A stretch of 64,000 nt of DNA, from contig NZ_JBHUPY010000023.1 of NCBI RefSeq assembly GCF_042688385.1, positions 1-64,000 on the forward strand, given 5' to 3'. The notes beneath the pieces are model-generated. The model saw nothing but the letters and a program-made list of their open reading frames with translations. It did not search any database and had not been told where the DNA came from. Origin of the DNA: Herpetosiphon sp042688385 (GTDB taxonomy: Bacteria > Chloroflexota > Chloroflexia > Chloroflexales > Herpetosiphonaceae). A program made the translations under genes and the position numbers. Of the stretch, positions 34,474 to 42,300 are shown one piece after another (the first letter of the stretch is position 1; every line of letters begins with the position of its first letter).

Positions 34474-35871
34474 TTAGAGGTGGAGCGTGCCATCGAGCAG
34501 CGCATGGCCAGCTTCGTGCATCGCTTCGTACAAGGTTGGGTGGGCGTGAATCGTCGCTAGCAACGATTCGACAGTGGCTTCGTGGCTCAAGGCCAAGCCA
34601 CCTTCGGCAACCAATTCGGTTACGCGTGGCCCAATCAAGTGGAAGCCAAGAATCTCGCCGTATTCAGCATCGGCGACGATTTTGACGAAGCCATCGCGAT
34701 TGCCGATGGCCGTGGCTTTGCCAACCGCAGCAAATGGGAACTTGCCAACTTTGACATTGTAGCCGCGTTCTTTGGCTTGGGCTTCGGTTAAGCCAACGTG
34801 GGCAACTTCTGGCGAGCAATAGACACAGCTTGGAATAATATCGTAGTTGATTGGGTTGGTGTGATGGCCAGCGATATGCTCAACCGCAATCACGCCTTCG
34901 GCAGAGGCAACGTGCGCCAGCCATGGGGTTGGCACCACATCGCCAATTGCATAGATATTGGCAATATTGGTTTGCATGGTAGCGTTGACCGGAATATAGC
35001 CACGTTCGTCGGTGGTTACGCCGACTTCTTCGAGGCCAAGATTTTTGGTCAACGGGGCGCGCCCAGTGCCAATCAACACATAATCTGCTTCCAAGGTTTG
35101 CTCTTTGCCGTCTGGGCCTTCAAAGACCACGCTTGCGCCATCGGCGCGCTTGTTGACGGCCTTGGTTTTCGAGCCAGTGTAGAGCTTGATGCCGCGTTTG
35201 GTGAAGGCTTTGGCCAACTCTGCCGAAATTTCTTCATCTTCGGTGGCAACAATTCGCGGCAACATTTCGATAATGCTGACTTGCGCACCAAAGGTACGAT
35301 ACATCGAGGCAAATTCGCAGCCGATGATCCCGCCGCCGATAACCACCAAATGTTTTGGCACTTCGGGCAAGCTCAAGGCCCCAGTGCTCGAAACGATCCG
35401 TTGCTCATCGAAGGGCGCAAATGGCAAGGCGCGTGGAGTTGAGCCAACCGCCAAAATCACATTCTTGGTTTCGATGACCGTTTCATTGCCATCGTCGCCC
35501 TTAACTGCGACTTTGTTGGTGCCAGCTAAGCGGCCAAAACCACGATAGAGATCGATTTTTTTCTTTTTGAACAAGCCTTCGAGGCCGGTGCGCATGGTTT
35601 TGACCACTTTTTCTTTGTGGCCCATGGCCCCTTTGAGGTCGAACGAAACCTCGCCAGTGATTACGCCAAATTTCTTGCCTTCTTTGGTTTCTTCCAGCAC
35701 ATCGGCGCAGTGCAACAGCGATTTGGTAGGAATACAGCCAATATTTAAACAGACACCGCCGACTTGTTCTTTTTCGACGACAGCGACTTTTAAGCCCAAT
35801 TGGACAGCACGCAAGGCAGCAACTTCGCCGCCTGGCCCTGAACCAATAATCACAACATCATATTGAGCCAT
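34474..35871 (-). CDS. lpdA: Dihydrolipoyl dehydrogenase
   Basis: 465 residues. The flavoprotein E3 of 2-oxoacid dehydrogenase or glycine-cleavage complexes, reoxidising dihydrolipoyl groups with NAD+. FAD loop VIIGSGPGGEVAALRA at the N-terminus, redox pair Cys41-Cys46 in GGVCLNIGCIPTK, NAD loop VVIGGGIIGCEFASMY, and the C-terminal HAHPTLYEAMHEA with the His-Glu catalytic pair. ATG 35871 (MAQYDVVIIG) is the standard start; GGAGG lies 12 nt upstream. No E1 or E2 genes are adjacent, so it may be shared among complexes. Confidence 0.95.
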   Translation of the reverse strand: MAQYDVVIIGSGPGGEVAALRAVQLGLKVAVVEKEQVGGVCLNIGCIPTKSLLHCADVLEETKEGKKFGVITGEVSFDLKGAMGHKEKVVKTMRTGLEGLFKKKKIDLYRGFGRLAGTNKVAVKGDDGNETVIETKNVILAVGSTPRALPFAPFDEQRIVSSTGALSLPEVPKHLVVIGGGIIGCEFASMYRTFGAQVSIIEMLPRIVATEDEEISAELAKAFTKRGIKLYTGSKTKAVNKRADGASVVFEGPDGKEQTLEADYVLIGTGRAPLTKNLGLEEVGVTTDERGYIPVNATMQTNIANIYAIGDVVPTPWLAHVASAEGVIAVEHIAGHHTNPINYDIIPSCVYCSPEVAHVGLTEAQAKERGYNVKVGKFPFAAVGKATAIGNRDGFVKIVADAEYGEILGFHLIGPRVTELVAEGGLALSHEATVESLLATIHAHPTLYEAMHEAGHALLDGTLHL

Positions 35872-36253
35872 TGAAATATCAATCCTCCGTATGGTAGACG
35901 TTTTGTCCATTGTCTATGATAGCACAGCCACAGAGCGTGTGAGGCTATAGGCTCTTGGCTATCGGAAGGTACGATCAACGCAGAGACGCAGAGAACTATA
36001 TGGCTGAAGGCTCTTGGCTATCGGAATATTTTAGAATTTTTATGATCGTGAATCCCAAAGCCTATAGCCCATAGCCAATGTATCTTCGTGATCTTCGCGT
36101 TCTTCGCGGTTTTCGTCCTTCGTGCCCTTCGTGTCCTTCGTGGATCAAAGCCTTATGCTAGTGTTTCGTTAATCCTTGCAAAATCGCCCATAGATTGACC
36201 AAGCCTGTGGTGTATAATTTTCGATAGCATTAAGTACGTGTGGTGAGGCAACG
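35872..36253. repeat. Dense cluster of short dispersed repeats between lpdA and the NAD(P)HX repair gene
   Basis: No gene in 382 bp. It holds 'ggctataggctcttggctatcgg' words (35943-35965 and again 36003-36026, with an inverted version at 36059-36078), 'caacgcagagacgcagagaact' (35974-35996), and a long run of 'cttcgtgatcttcgcgttcttcgcgg'-type words (36085-36152). The inverted versions could fold back on each other. TATAAT at 36213-36218 is a likely -10 for the next gene; TTGACC (36195-36200) is too close to be its -35. Confidence 0.8.
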
Positions 36254-37957
36254 ATGCCAAAAATTGTGCCTGGGTATCACATTACAACCGCTGCCCAAAT
36301 GCGGGCAATCGAGCAACGCGCTGTTGATCAAGGCGCGACATGGCCTGGTTTGATGGCTGAAGTTGCGCAGGCTATGGCTGATGTTGCCTTAACTATCATC
36401 GCCAAGCAACCGCAGCCCGCTGTTTTGGTGTTGGTTGGCGCTGGCAATAATGGCGGCGATGCTTTGGTGATTGCACGGCATATCAAAGAGGCTGGCCATC
36501 AAGTTAGCTGCTACTTGTACAAGCGCAAATCTCAAGCAGATGATTGGCCGTTTGCCGCCGCTCAGGCCGAAGCAATTCCGCTGATCTTCGCTGCTGACGA
36601 CCCTGAAAACCAAGAGCTTCAGCGGCTGCTTCAAACTAGCACATTTGTGATTGATGGCCTGTTTGGAATTGGCCTGAGTCGCCCATTGGCGGCTGATGTG
36701 GCCCAGATTATTAGCTTGGTGAATGCCAGCAAAGTGCCTGTTTTGGCCGTCGATCTGCCTTCGGGCCTCGATGCCGACACTGGCAAGATCTGGGGCACAA
36801 TCATCGACGCAAGCTATACGCTGGCGGCTGGGCTAAGCAAACGCGGCCATCATCTTTACCCAGGCGCTGCCTATGTTGGCAAACTTGGCATCGCCGCATT
36901 TACCCTACCAGATTCTATGGAGGAGCCGATGACTACAACTGAACTGAATCTTGCGACAATCCGTTCGCTGGTGCCGGCCCGTCCGGTTGATGGCCATAAA
37001 GATACTTTCGGGCGCGTAATGGTTGTGGCTGGCTCGTATCTTTATCCTGGCGCAGCTTGGCTTTCGGCCACCGCCGCCGCTCGCTCAGGCGCTGGGGTAG
37101 TGACGTTGGCTTGCCCACGCTCGATTTATGGCAGCACCGCCGCCCATCTCCACGAAGTAACCTATTTGCCCTTGCCTGAAGTTGAGCCAGGCGAATTGAC
37201 CGAGGCCGCTGCAAAGTTGGTGCACGAAAAATTAGCCAAATATAAAGCCTTGTTGGTTGGCCCCGGCCTTGGCACCGAAGCTGGCACTGGCGATTTTCTG
37301 CGCACCTTGATTGGCTTGGCTTCAAGCAAGCGCCGCTTGGGCGTAGGCTTTCTTGGCTCGAGCGAGCTTGAAATTCCAGCCAAACGTAAAGGCGGCGTTG
37401 GCTTTGGCTTGGCTGCACGGCCCAAAGAAGAAGCCAAAGCGGAAGAACAAGGCCCTGTCTTGTTGCCGCCGCTGGTGATCGATGCCGATGGCTTGAATAT
37501 TTTGGCCACAATTGAAAACTGGCAAGAAAAATTGCGCGATCAGCCGGTTGTGCTCACGCCACACATTGGCGAGATGGCGCGCTTGCTTGGCGAAGAAACC
37601 TTGGGCGAAGATCATCCGCAAATTGCGCTTGAAGCAGCAGCCCGCTGGGGCGTAACTGTGGTGCTGAAATCAGCGCACACAATTATTGCTAGCCCCGATG
37701 GCAGCTTGGCCTTGCATGGTTTAGCCAACCCCGCGTTGGCAACCGCCGGATCTGGTGATATTCTTGCAGGACTAACCGCTGGTTTGTTGGCTCAAGGCTT
37801 AGCGCCATTTGAAGCCGCCCAGCTTGCGGTTGGGGTGCATGGCGTTGCGGGCGCATTAGTTCGCGAAGAATTAGGCGAACGCGGCACCATTGCAAGCGAT
37901 ATTCTTAATCGCCTGCCCTTGGCATGGCGCAAACTTACAGAAGGCGGAAAACAATAA
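36254..37957 (+). CDS. nnr: Bifunctional NAD(P)H-hydrate epimerase / ADP-dependent dehydratase
   Basis: 567 residues repairing hydrated NAD(P)H. The N-terminal epimerase domain (about 1-220) has ALVLVGAGNNGGDALVIARHL-like sequence (GAGNNGGDALVIARH) and AVDLPSGLDADTG. The C-terminal dehydratase domain (about 240-560) has KDTFGRVMVVAGS, LLVGPGLG, PLVIDADGLN, TPHIGEMARLLG and ATAGSGDILAGLTAGLLA. Between GPGLG and PLVIDADG there is an insert of roughly 60 residues rich in Lys, Glu and Gly (RRLGVGFLGSSELEIPAKRK onwards) not typical of the enzyme. The stop overlaps the next start by one base (TAATG), coupling it to the phosphorylase. Confidence 0.94.
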   Translation: MPKIVPGYHITTAAQMRAIEQRAVDQGATWPGLMAEVAQAMADVALTIIAKQPQPAVLVLVGAGNNGGDALVIARHIKEAGHQVSCYLYKRKSQADDWPFAAAQAEAIPLIFAADDPENQELQRLLQTSTFVIDGLFGIGLSRPLAADVAQIISLVNASKVPVLAVDLPSGLDADTGKIWGTIIDASYTLAAGLSKRGHHLYPGAAYVGKLGIAAFTLPDSMEEPMTTTELNLATIRSLVPARPVDGHKDTFGRVMVVAGSYLYPGAAWLSATAAARSGAGVVTLACPRSIYGSTAAHLHEVTYLPLPEVEPGELTEAAAKLVHEKLAKYKALLVGPGLGTEAGTGDFLRTLIGLASSKRRLGVGFLGSSELEIPAKRKGGVGFGLAARPKEEAKAEEQGPVLLPPLVIDADGLNILATIENWQEKLRDQPVVLTPHIGEMARLLGEETLGEDHPQIALEAAARWGVTVVLKSAHTIIASPDGSLALHGLANPALATAGSGDILAGLTAGLLAQGLAPFEAAQLAVGVHGVAGALVREELGERGTIASDILNRLPLAWRKLTEGGKQ

Positions 37958-39261
37958 TGCGTGCGGTTGATCTGATTATTAAAAAACGCAATGGAGCACA
38001 GCTCTCAACCGAAGAAATTCAATGGCTGATCAAGGGCTATACTGATGGCAGCGTGCCTGATTATCAGATGGCTGCTTGGGCCATGGCGGTTGTGCTCAAA
38101 GGCATGGACGATCGCGAAACGACCGATTTGACCCTTGCCATGGCTGCTTCTGGCGATCAGCTTGATTTGAGTGATTTTGCGCCTGCTGCGGTCGATAAGC
38201 ACTCGACGGGCGGGGTTGGCGATAAAACCAGCCTTGTTTTGGGGCCGATGTTGGCAGCAGTTGGCTTGCAAGTTGCCAAAATGTCTGGGCGTGGCTTGGG
38301 CTTTTCGGGCGGTACGCTCGATAAACTTGAGGCTATCCCCAACATGCGCATCGACTTGAGCGAAGCTGAGTTTCGCCATGCGATGGGTGACATTGGCATG
38401 GTGATTATGGGCCAAACTGCCGACCTTGCGCCTGCCGATAAAAAGCTTTATGCCTTGCGCGATGTAACGGGCACAGTTGAATGTATTCCGTTGATCGCCG
38501 CCAGCATCATGAGCAAAAAATTGGCTGCTGGAGCCAAAAGTATCGTGCTCGATGTTAAGGTTGGGGCCGGGGCGTTTATGAAAACCCTCGATCAAGCCCG
38601 CGATTTGGCGCAAACGATGGTGCGAATCGGCCAATTATCCGGACGCAATGTCGCCGCGATTCTGTCGTCGATGGAGCAACCCTTGGGCTTGACGATTGGC
38701 AATGCGTTGGAAGTGCGCGAAGCGATAGAAACCTTGCAAGGCCGCGGCCCCAGCGATTTGGTTGAAGTTTGTTTGACCCTTGGCTCACATTTGTTGGTTT
38801 TGGCTGGCAAGGCTCAAAATCTCGACGAAGCGCGCCAACAGTTGCAAGCCAGCTTGGATAATGGCCAAGCCTGGGCTAAATTCCGCGAGTTTGTTGCGCA
38901 GCAAGGCGGCGATCTGGCGGCGGTTGATCAACCAGCAAGCTTGCCAATTGCGCCAATTCAAATCGATTTGCTGGCCGAGAGCAGCGGCTTTGTGCAACGC
39001 ATCGATGCCGAAACCTGTGGAGTGGTAGCAACCGAACTGGGAGCTGGCCGCGCACGCAAAGAAGATGCAATCGATCCAGCGGTGGGCTTGGTGCTCAAGC
39101 ACAAAGTTGGCGAGCCAGTTCAAGCAGGCGAAGCCCTGTTGACGGTGCATGCTGCCAGCAACGAGCGCGCCGAAATTGCTTTGGCGGCGCTCAAATCGGC
39201 AATTAGCATTAGCCCAACCTCGGTAGAGGCCCTGCCGTTGGTCTTTGAAAGCGTTGCCTAA
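37957..39261 (+). CDS. pdp: Pyrimidine-nucleoside (thymidine) phosphorylase
   Basis: 434 residues. Splits thymidine, uridine or deoxyuridine with phosphate, for nucleoside salvage. The phosphorylase signature SGRGLGFSGGTLDKLEAIP is at about residues 109-127, and KHSTGGVGDKTSLVLGP (phosphate loop) at about 80-96; the N-terminal helical domain MRAVDLIIKKRNGAQLSTEEI and the C-terminal alpha/beta domain (lipoyl-like fold) are complete. ATG 37957 shares its A with the TAA of the upstream gene. A good terminator follows. Whether it is specific for thymidine (deoA) or broad (pdp) cannot be told. Confidence 0.95.
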   Translation: MRAVDLIIKKRNGAQLSTEEIQWLIKGYTDGSVPDYQMAAWAMAVVLKGMDDRETTDLTLAMAASGDQLDLSDFAPAAVDKHSTGGVGDKTSLVLGPMLAAVGLQVAKMSGRGLGFSGGTLDKLEAIPNMRIDLSEAEFRHAMGDIGMVIMGQTADLAPADKKLYALRDVTGTVECIPLIAASIMSKKLAAGAKSIVLDVKVGAGAFMKTLDQARDLAQTMVRIGQLSGRNVAAILSSMEQPLGLTIGNALEVREAIETLQGRGPSDLVEVCLTLGSHLLVLAGKAQNLDEARQQLQASLDNGQAWAKFREFVAQQGGDLAAVDQPASLPIAPIQIDLLAESSGFVQRIDAETCGVVATELGAGRARKEDAIDPAVGLVLKHKVGEPVQAGEALLTVHAASNERAEIALAALKSAISISPTSVEALPLVFESVA

Positions 39262-39280
39262 CTTTAAGCGATGCTGATTC

Positions 39281-39318
39281 TGCGTTGTTAGCGTTTTAGG
39301 TGCTAGCAACGCATTTTT
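39281..39318 (+). terminator. Rho-independent terminator of the nnr-pdp unit
   Basis: TGCGTTGTTAGC (39281-39292) pairs with GCTAGCAACGCA (39302-39313) over 12 bp with one G-T, loop of 9 nt, followed by TTTTT (39314-39318). Confidence 0.92.
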
Positions 39319-39431
39319 GTGTTCTGCGCCAAGCAGCATGGTATAATTATTAACGAAAATATGTGCTAGCGCTCAGCGCAATTGGCACTTGTGAAGCGTC
39401 AGTAACGAACGGGCTATCTAGGAAGGAAATC

Positions 39432-40112
39432 ATGGCAGAAATACTATATTTAGGGCATTCCAGCGTGCGGATTCGCGGTCGTGAAGGCATTGTAGTGCTT
39501 GATCCCTGCGATCAATCGGTGGGTTTTGATATTGGCAAGCCAACTGCCCAAATTGTGACGATCAGCCATCACAAATCTGATCATAATCATGTTGAGGCCG
39601 TTAAGCCCTTGCGCGATACGCTGTTTGTGGCCGATGGGCCTGGCGAATACGAAGTGAGCGATATTTTGATTCGTGGCGTTCGCACGGCGCATACCGATAG
39701 CGAGGGCAAAAAGCATGGCCATAACACTATTTTTGTGATGTATATTGATGATGTTGCATTTTGCCATTTGGGCGATTTGGGCCATGGCCTGACCGCCAGC
39801 CAGCTCGATGAAATTGGCGCTGTTGATGTGTTGTTCGTGCCAGTTGGTAACGGCAACCACGTGATCAAGCCCGATGGCATGGTCGAGATTATTGGCGAAA
39901 TTGCGCCCAAAGTCGTTGTGCCATTGTACAATGACAATCAACAACAACGCCTCGAAGCGCTCGATTTGGAGCCATTGAGCGTGTTTGTGCATCAGATGGG
40001 CTTGAAGGAATACGAAACTCTTGATAAAGTCACCTTCACGCCATCAACCCTGCCCCGCGAAGATGAAGAAACCAAAGTGGTGATTCTCAACCCAACTGGT
40101 GTTGCCGTCTAA
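39432..40112 (+). CDS. MBL-fold metallo-hydrolase-like protein (UlaG-like, COG2220 type)
   Basis: 226 residues with the metallo-beta-lactamase fold: EILYLGHSSVRIRG opening, ISHHKSDHNH (residues 45-53) at the metal site, and HLGDLGHGL further on. The canonical metal motif HxHxDH reads H46-H-K48-S-D50-H51, so the second His is replaced by Lys; metal binding may be altered. UlaG relatives hydrolyse lactones, but many members are uncharacterised. AAGGA is 6 nt upstream of ATG 39432; TATAAT at 39342-39347 is a probable -10. Terminators lie on both sides, so it is a single-gene unit. Confidence 0.85.
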   Translation: MAEILYLGHSSVRIRGREGIVVLDPCDQSVGFDIGKPTAQIVTISHHKSDHNHVEAVKPLRDTLFVADGPGEYEVSDILIRGVRTAHTDSEGKKHGHNTIFVMYIDDVAFCHLGDLGHGLTASQLDEIGAVDVLFVPVGNGNHVIKPDGMVEIIGEIAPKVVVPLYNDNQQQRLEALDLEPLSVFVHQMGLKEYETLDKVTFTPSTLPREDEETKVVILNPTGVAV

Positions 40113-40137
40113 TTTCATTGAATTTGATATATGTCAT

Positions 40138-40168
40138 AGCCTGCTCTAAACCTTTGGAGCAGGCTTTT
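40138..40168 (+). terminator. Rho-independent terminator after the MBL-fold gene
   Basis: AGCCTGCTC (40138-40146) and GAGCAGGCT (40157-40165) form a 9-bp stem, extendable inward by A-T pairs, followed by TTTT. Confidence 0.9.
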
Positions 40169-40210
40169 CTATTGATAAAAGTACTATATTAACCTAGCAT
40201 TAAATTACCC

Positions 40211-40240
40211 TTGACATTGTTTGTGCGCGCTTGCTATAGT
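40211..40240 (+). promoter_or_regulatory. Promoter of the lipoprotein cluster
   Basis: TTGACA (40211-40216), 18 bp, TATAGT (40235-40240): one of the best sigma-70-type matches in the window, about 50 bp before the first lipoprotein start. Confidence 0.8.
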
Positions 40241-40290
40241 AGCTCTTGAGATATTGGCATGCTTTAATCTTCGACAGTAGAGAGACTTCT

Positions 40291-40797
40291 ATGTTCCCAA
40301 TAAGGTATCGATTAATTATACTTTTACTGCTCGGCGTGGCCTTGCTTGGCTGTCAGTCTCGTGCGCAACCAAACCATGATGCGACGGTTGAATCAGCCTT
40401 ACGTGATTTGCGTAGCCCGTTGAATCGCGCCGAGATTGAGCAGTTTATGGGCTTTGCGATTCCTGCTGAGGCAACGAATGTGCACACCCAAGGCGAAGCG
40501 GCCTTAGATACGATGGTGATTGCGCGCTTCGATTTGCCCGCTGTGGCATTGGATGCATGGCTCACGACTGTGCCGATTACCGAAACGCTGCACACCAAGG
40601 AAACCCTCTTTGCAACCCAACATGCACCGTATCCTGAAGCTGAATCATGGTGGCAGCTTGATAGCTTAAATCTGCAACGTGACCAATATCGCTATGGCTA
40701 TCAATTTGTTAATGGCAAAAGTTACAAAATCTTGGTGGTGCAATTGCAGCCGAGCGATCAGCTATTCACGATTTATCTGCAAGTGTTCAATACTTAA
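40291..40797 (+). CDS. Small lipoprotein, copy A of a duplicated pair
   Basis: 168 residues, unknown function. Signal peptide with lipobox LLGC (mature Cys about residue 21), then an export-type mature domain of about 145 residues without a recognised motif; acidic and Trp-containing segments (WWQLDSLNLQ) suggest a small folded domain. The ATG at 40291 is preferred over an in-frame ATG at 40246, which overlaps the promoter's start region. It is about 90% identical to the protein at 41565-42071, and 254 bp of the two genes match base for base. A different lipoprotein gene lies between them. Confidence 0.85.
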   Translation: MFPIRYRLIILLLLGVALLGCQSRAQPNHDATVESALRDLRSPLNRAEIEQFMGFAIPAEATNVHTQGEAALDTMVIARFDLPAVALDAWLTTVPITETLHTKETLFATQHAPYPEAESWWQLDSLNLQRDQYRYGYQFVNGKSYKILVVQLQPSDQLFTIYLQVFNT

Positions 40798-40855
40798 TTA
40801 TTTGAAGGATTAGCAGGCAATTTGGCGTAGCGATGCTGGGTAAGGGGGGCGATGC

Positions 40856-41557
40856 ATGAAATACTTACAGAGTTGGGGTTTGAGCCTGCTGGTGTTGAGT
40901 AGTTGCAATGCTCAAACCGCAATCAGCCCAATCCCAACCAGTATCCAGCCAATCGCAACGCTTAGGCCAACGCCAACGTTTGGTCTAAACCAAGAAAAAA
41001 TCATTACGATTCCATTTGGAATTGATGATGGGATTGATCAACTATCGATCGGGGCTATTTCACCTCTTGCTGAGGATCTAGCGCAGACACCTCATTTAAT
41101 CAGGCTTGATCTCGGGTTCGATCAAGCTGCCTATCGCTATCGAATTACGACCCAACTGGGAAGCATAATCCCTGTTGCTAATTATCAAGTGCGTGCGATT
41201 GCCGTTGATTCGCAAAAGGTGACAGTTGGCGTAACCAAACTTGCCGATCAGCCGCCAGCGTTGCCTAGCGATCAAAAATCGCAAGAAACAATTAAGTTCT
41301 TGCCACTCAATGCCTATGCTGGCACAACTGATCTGGATCTACACCCAACCAATTGGCAACTTGATCCAAGCACCAACCAACCACATGTTGATTTACGGGC
41401 AACAACACCTGAGACGCTCGGCAACGCTGCCGAACATTTCAACATGCTTGTGATGGTTGGCGATGAAGTGCGCTATCAAGGCTTCATGATTCGCGTGATT
41501 GCGTTTCCAGAAACGAGCACTGGCTTGTTTGTCTTTGGCATTCGTCCAGCAGAATAG
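40856..41557 (+). CDS. Lipoprotein of unknown function between the duplicated pair
   Basis: 233 residues. A signal peptide ends in LVLSSC (Cys about residue 17), followed by a Thr/Pro-rich stretch (SPIPTSIQPIATLRPTPTFG) and a domain I do not recognise, whose end resembles small secreted beta-rich domains (FNMLVMVGDEVRYQGFMIRVIAFPE). It is 58 bp downstream of copy A and 7 bp upstream of copy B, so all three are probably one transcript from the promoter at 40211. Function is unknown; membership in a lipoprotein cluster suggests the cell surface. Confidence 0.8.
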   Translation: MKYLQSWGLSLLVLSSCNAQTAISPIPTSIQPIATLRPTPTFGLNQEKIITIPFGIDDGIDQLSIGAISPLAEDLAQTPHLIRLDLGFDQAAYRYRITTQLGSIIPVANYQVRAIAVDSQKVTVGVTKLADQPPALPSDQKSQETIKFLPLNAYAGTTDLDLHPTNWQLDPSTNQPHVDLRATTPETLGNAAEHFNMLVMVGDEVRYQGFMIRVIAFPETSTGLFVFGIRPAE

Positions 41558-41564
41558 AGTTTGT

Positions 41565-42071
41565 ATGCAGCCGATAAAGCGCCGATTAATGATACTTTTA
41601 CTGCTCAGCGTGGCCTTAGTTGGCTGTCAAACTCGTGCGCAACCAAACCATGATGCGACGGTTGAAGCCGCTTTGCGTGATTTGCGTAGCCCGTTAAGTC
41701 GCGCCGAGATTGAGCAGTTTATGGGCTTTGCGATTCCTGCTGAGGCAACGAATGTGCACACCCAAGGCGAAGCGGCCTTAGATACGATGGTGATTGCGCG
41801 CTTCGATTTGCCCGCTGTGGCATTGGATGCATGGCTCACGACTGTGCCGATTACCGAAACGCTGCACACCAAGGAAACCCTCTTTGCAACCCAACATGCA
41901 CCGTATCCTGAAGCTGAATCATGGTGGCAGCTTGATAGCTTAAATCTGCAACCTGAACAATATCGCTATGGCTATCAATTTATCAATGGCAAAAGCTATC
42001 AAATCTTGGTAGTGCAACTACAGCCAAGCGATCAGTTGCTTACAATTTATCTGCAAGTGTTCAATACTTAA
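41565..42071 (+). CDS. Small lipoprotein, copy B of a duplicated pair
   Basis: 168 residues; lipobox LVGC. Compared with copy A it differs mainly in the signal peptide, a few residues near the mature N-terminus (ESALRDLRSPLNR against EAALRDLRSPLSR) and the C-terminal third (LQRDQYRYGYQFVNGKSYKI against LQPEQYRYGYQFINGKSYQI). The segment 41699-41952 is identical to 40425-40678. ATG 41565 is 7 bp after the previous stop; an in-frame start at 41499 would overlap the preceding gene. Function unknown. Confidence 0.85.
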   Translation: MQPIKRRLMILLLLSVALVGCQTRAQPNHDATVEAALRDLRSPLSRAEIEQFMGFAIPAEATNVHTQGEAALDTMVIARFDLPAVALDAWLTTVPITETLHTKETLFATQHAPYPEAESWWQLDSLNLQPEQYRYGYQFINGKSYQILVVQLQPSDQLLTIYLQVFNT

Positions 42072-42099
42072 GCGGTAGTAGTAATTGCTTGATGAATTT

Positions 42100-42200
42100 G
42101 AGAATCGCTAGTTTAGAACGGCTTTGCGATCTTTGCGTTCTTCGTGGTTTCATCAACCTTGAATTCTACTTCCTACGTGCTGCGTGGTTTCATCAACCCT
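42100..42200. repeat. 'cttcgtgg' family repeats upstream of recQ
   Basis: 'ttgcgatctttgcgttcttcgtggtttcatcaacc' is followed by a second 'cgtgctgcgtggtttcatcaaccc' (42177-42200); the shared 'gtggtttcatcaacc' is a direct repeat about 40 bp apart. Same family as at 36.1, 49.8 and 60.2 kb. No gene lies between the lipoprotein and recQ. Confidence 0.7.
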
Positions 42201-42300
42201 AAACCCTGAAAACTGAACCCTGATCGCTCGTTACTGCCTGCCATCCACGATTCAATCATGTGATATGCTTACAAACAGATTTGCTACTTTTGAGGCTCTT

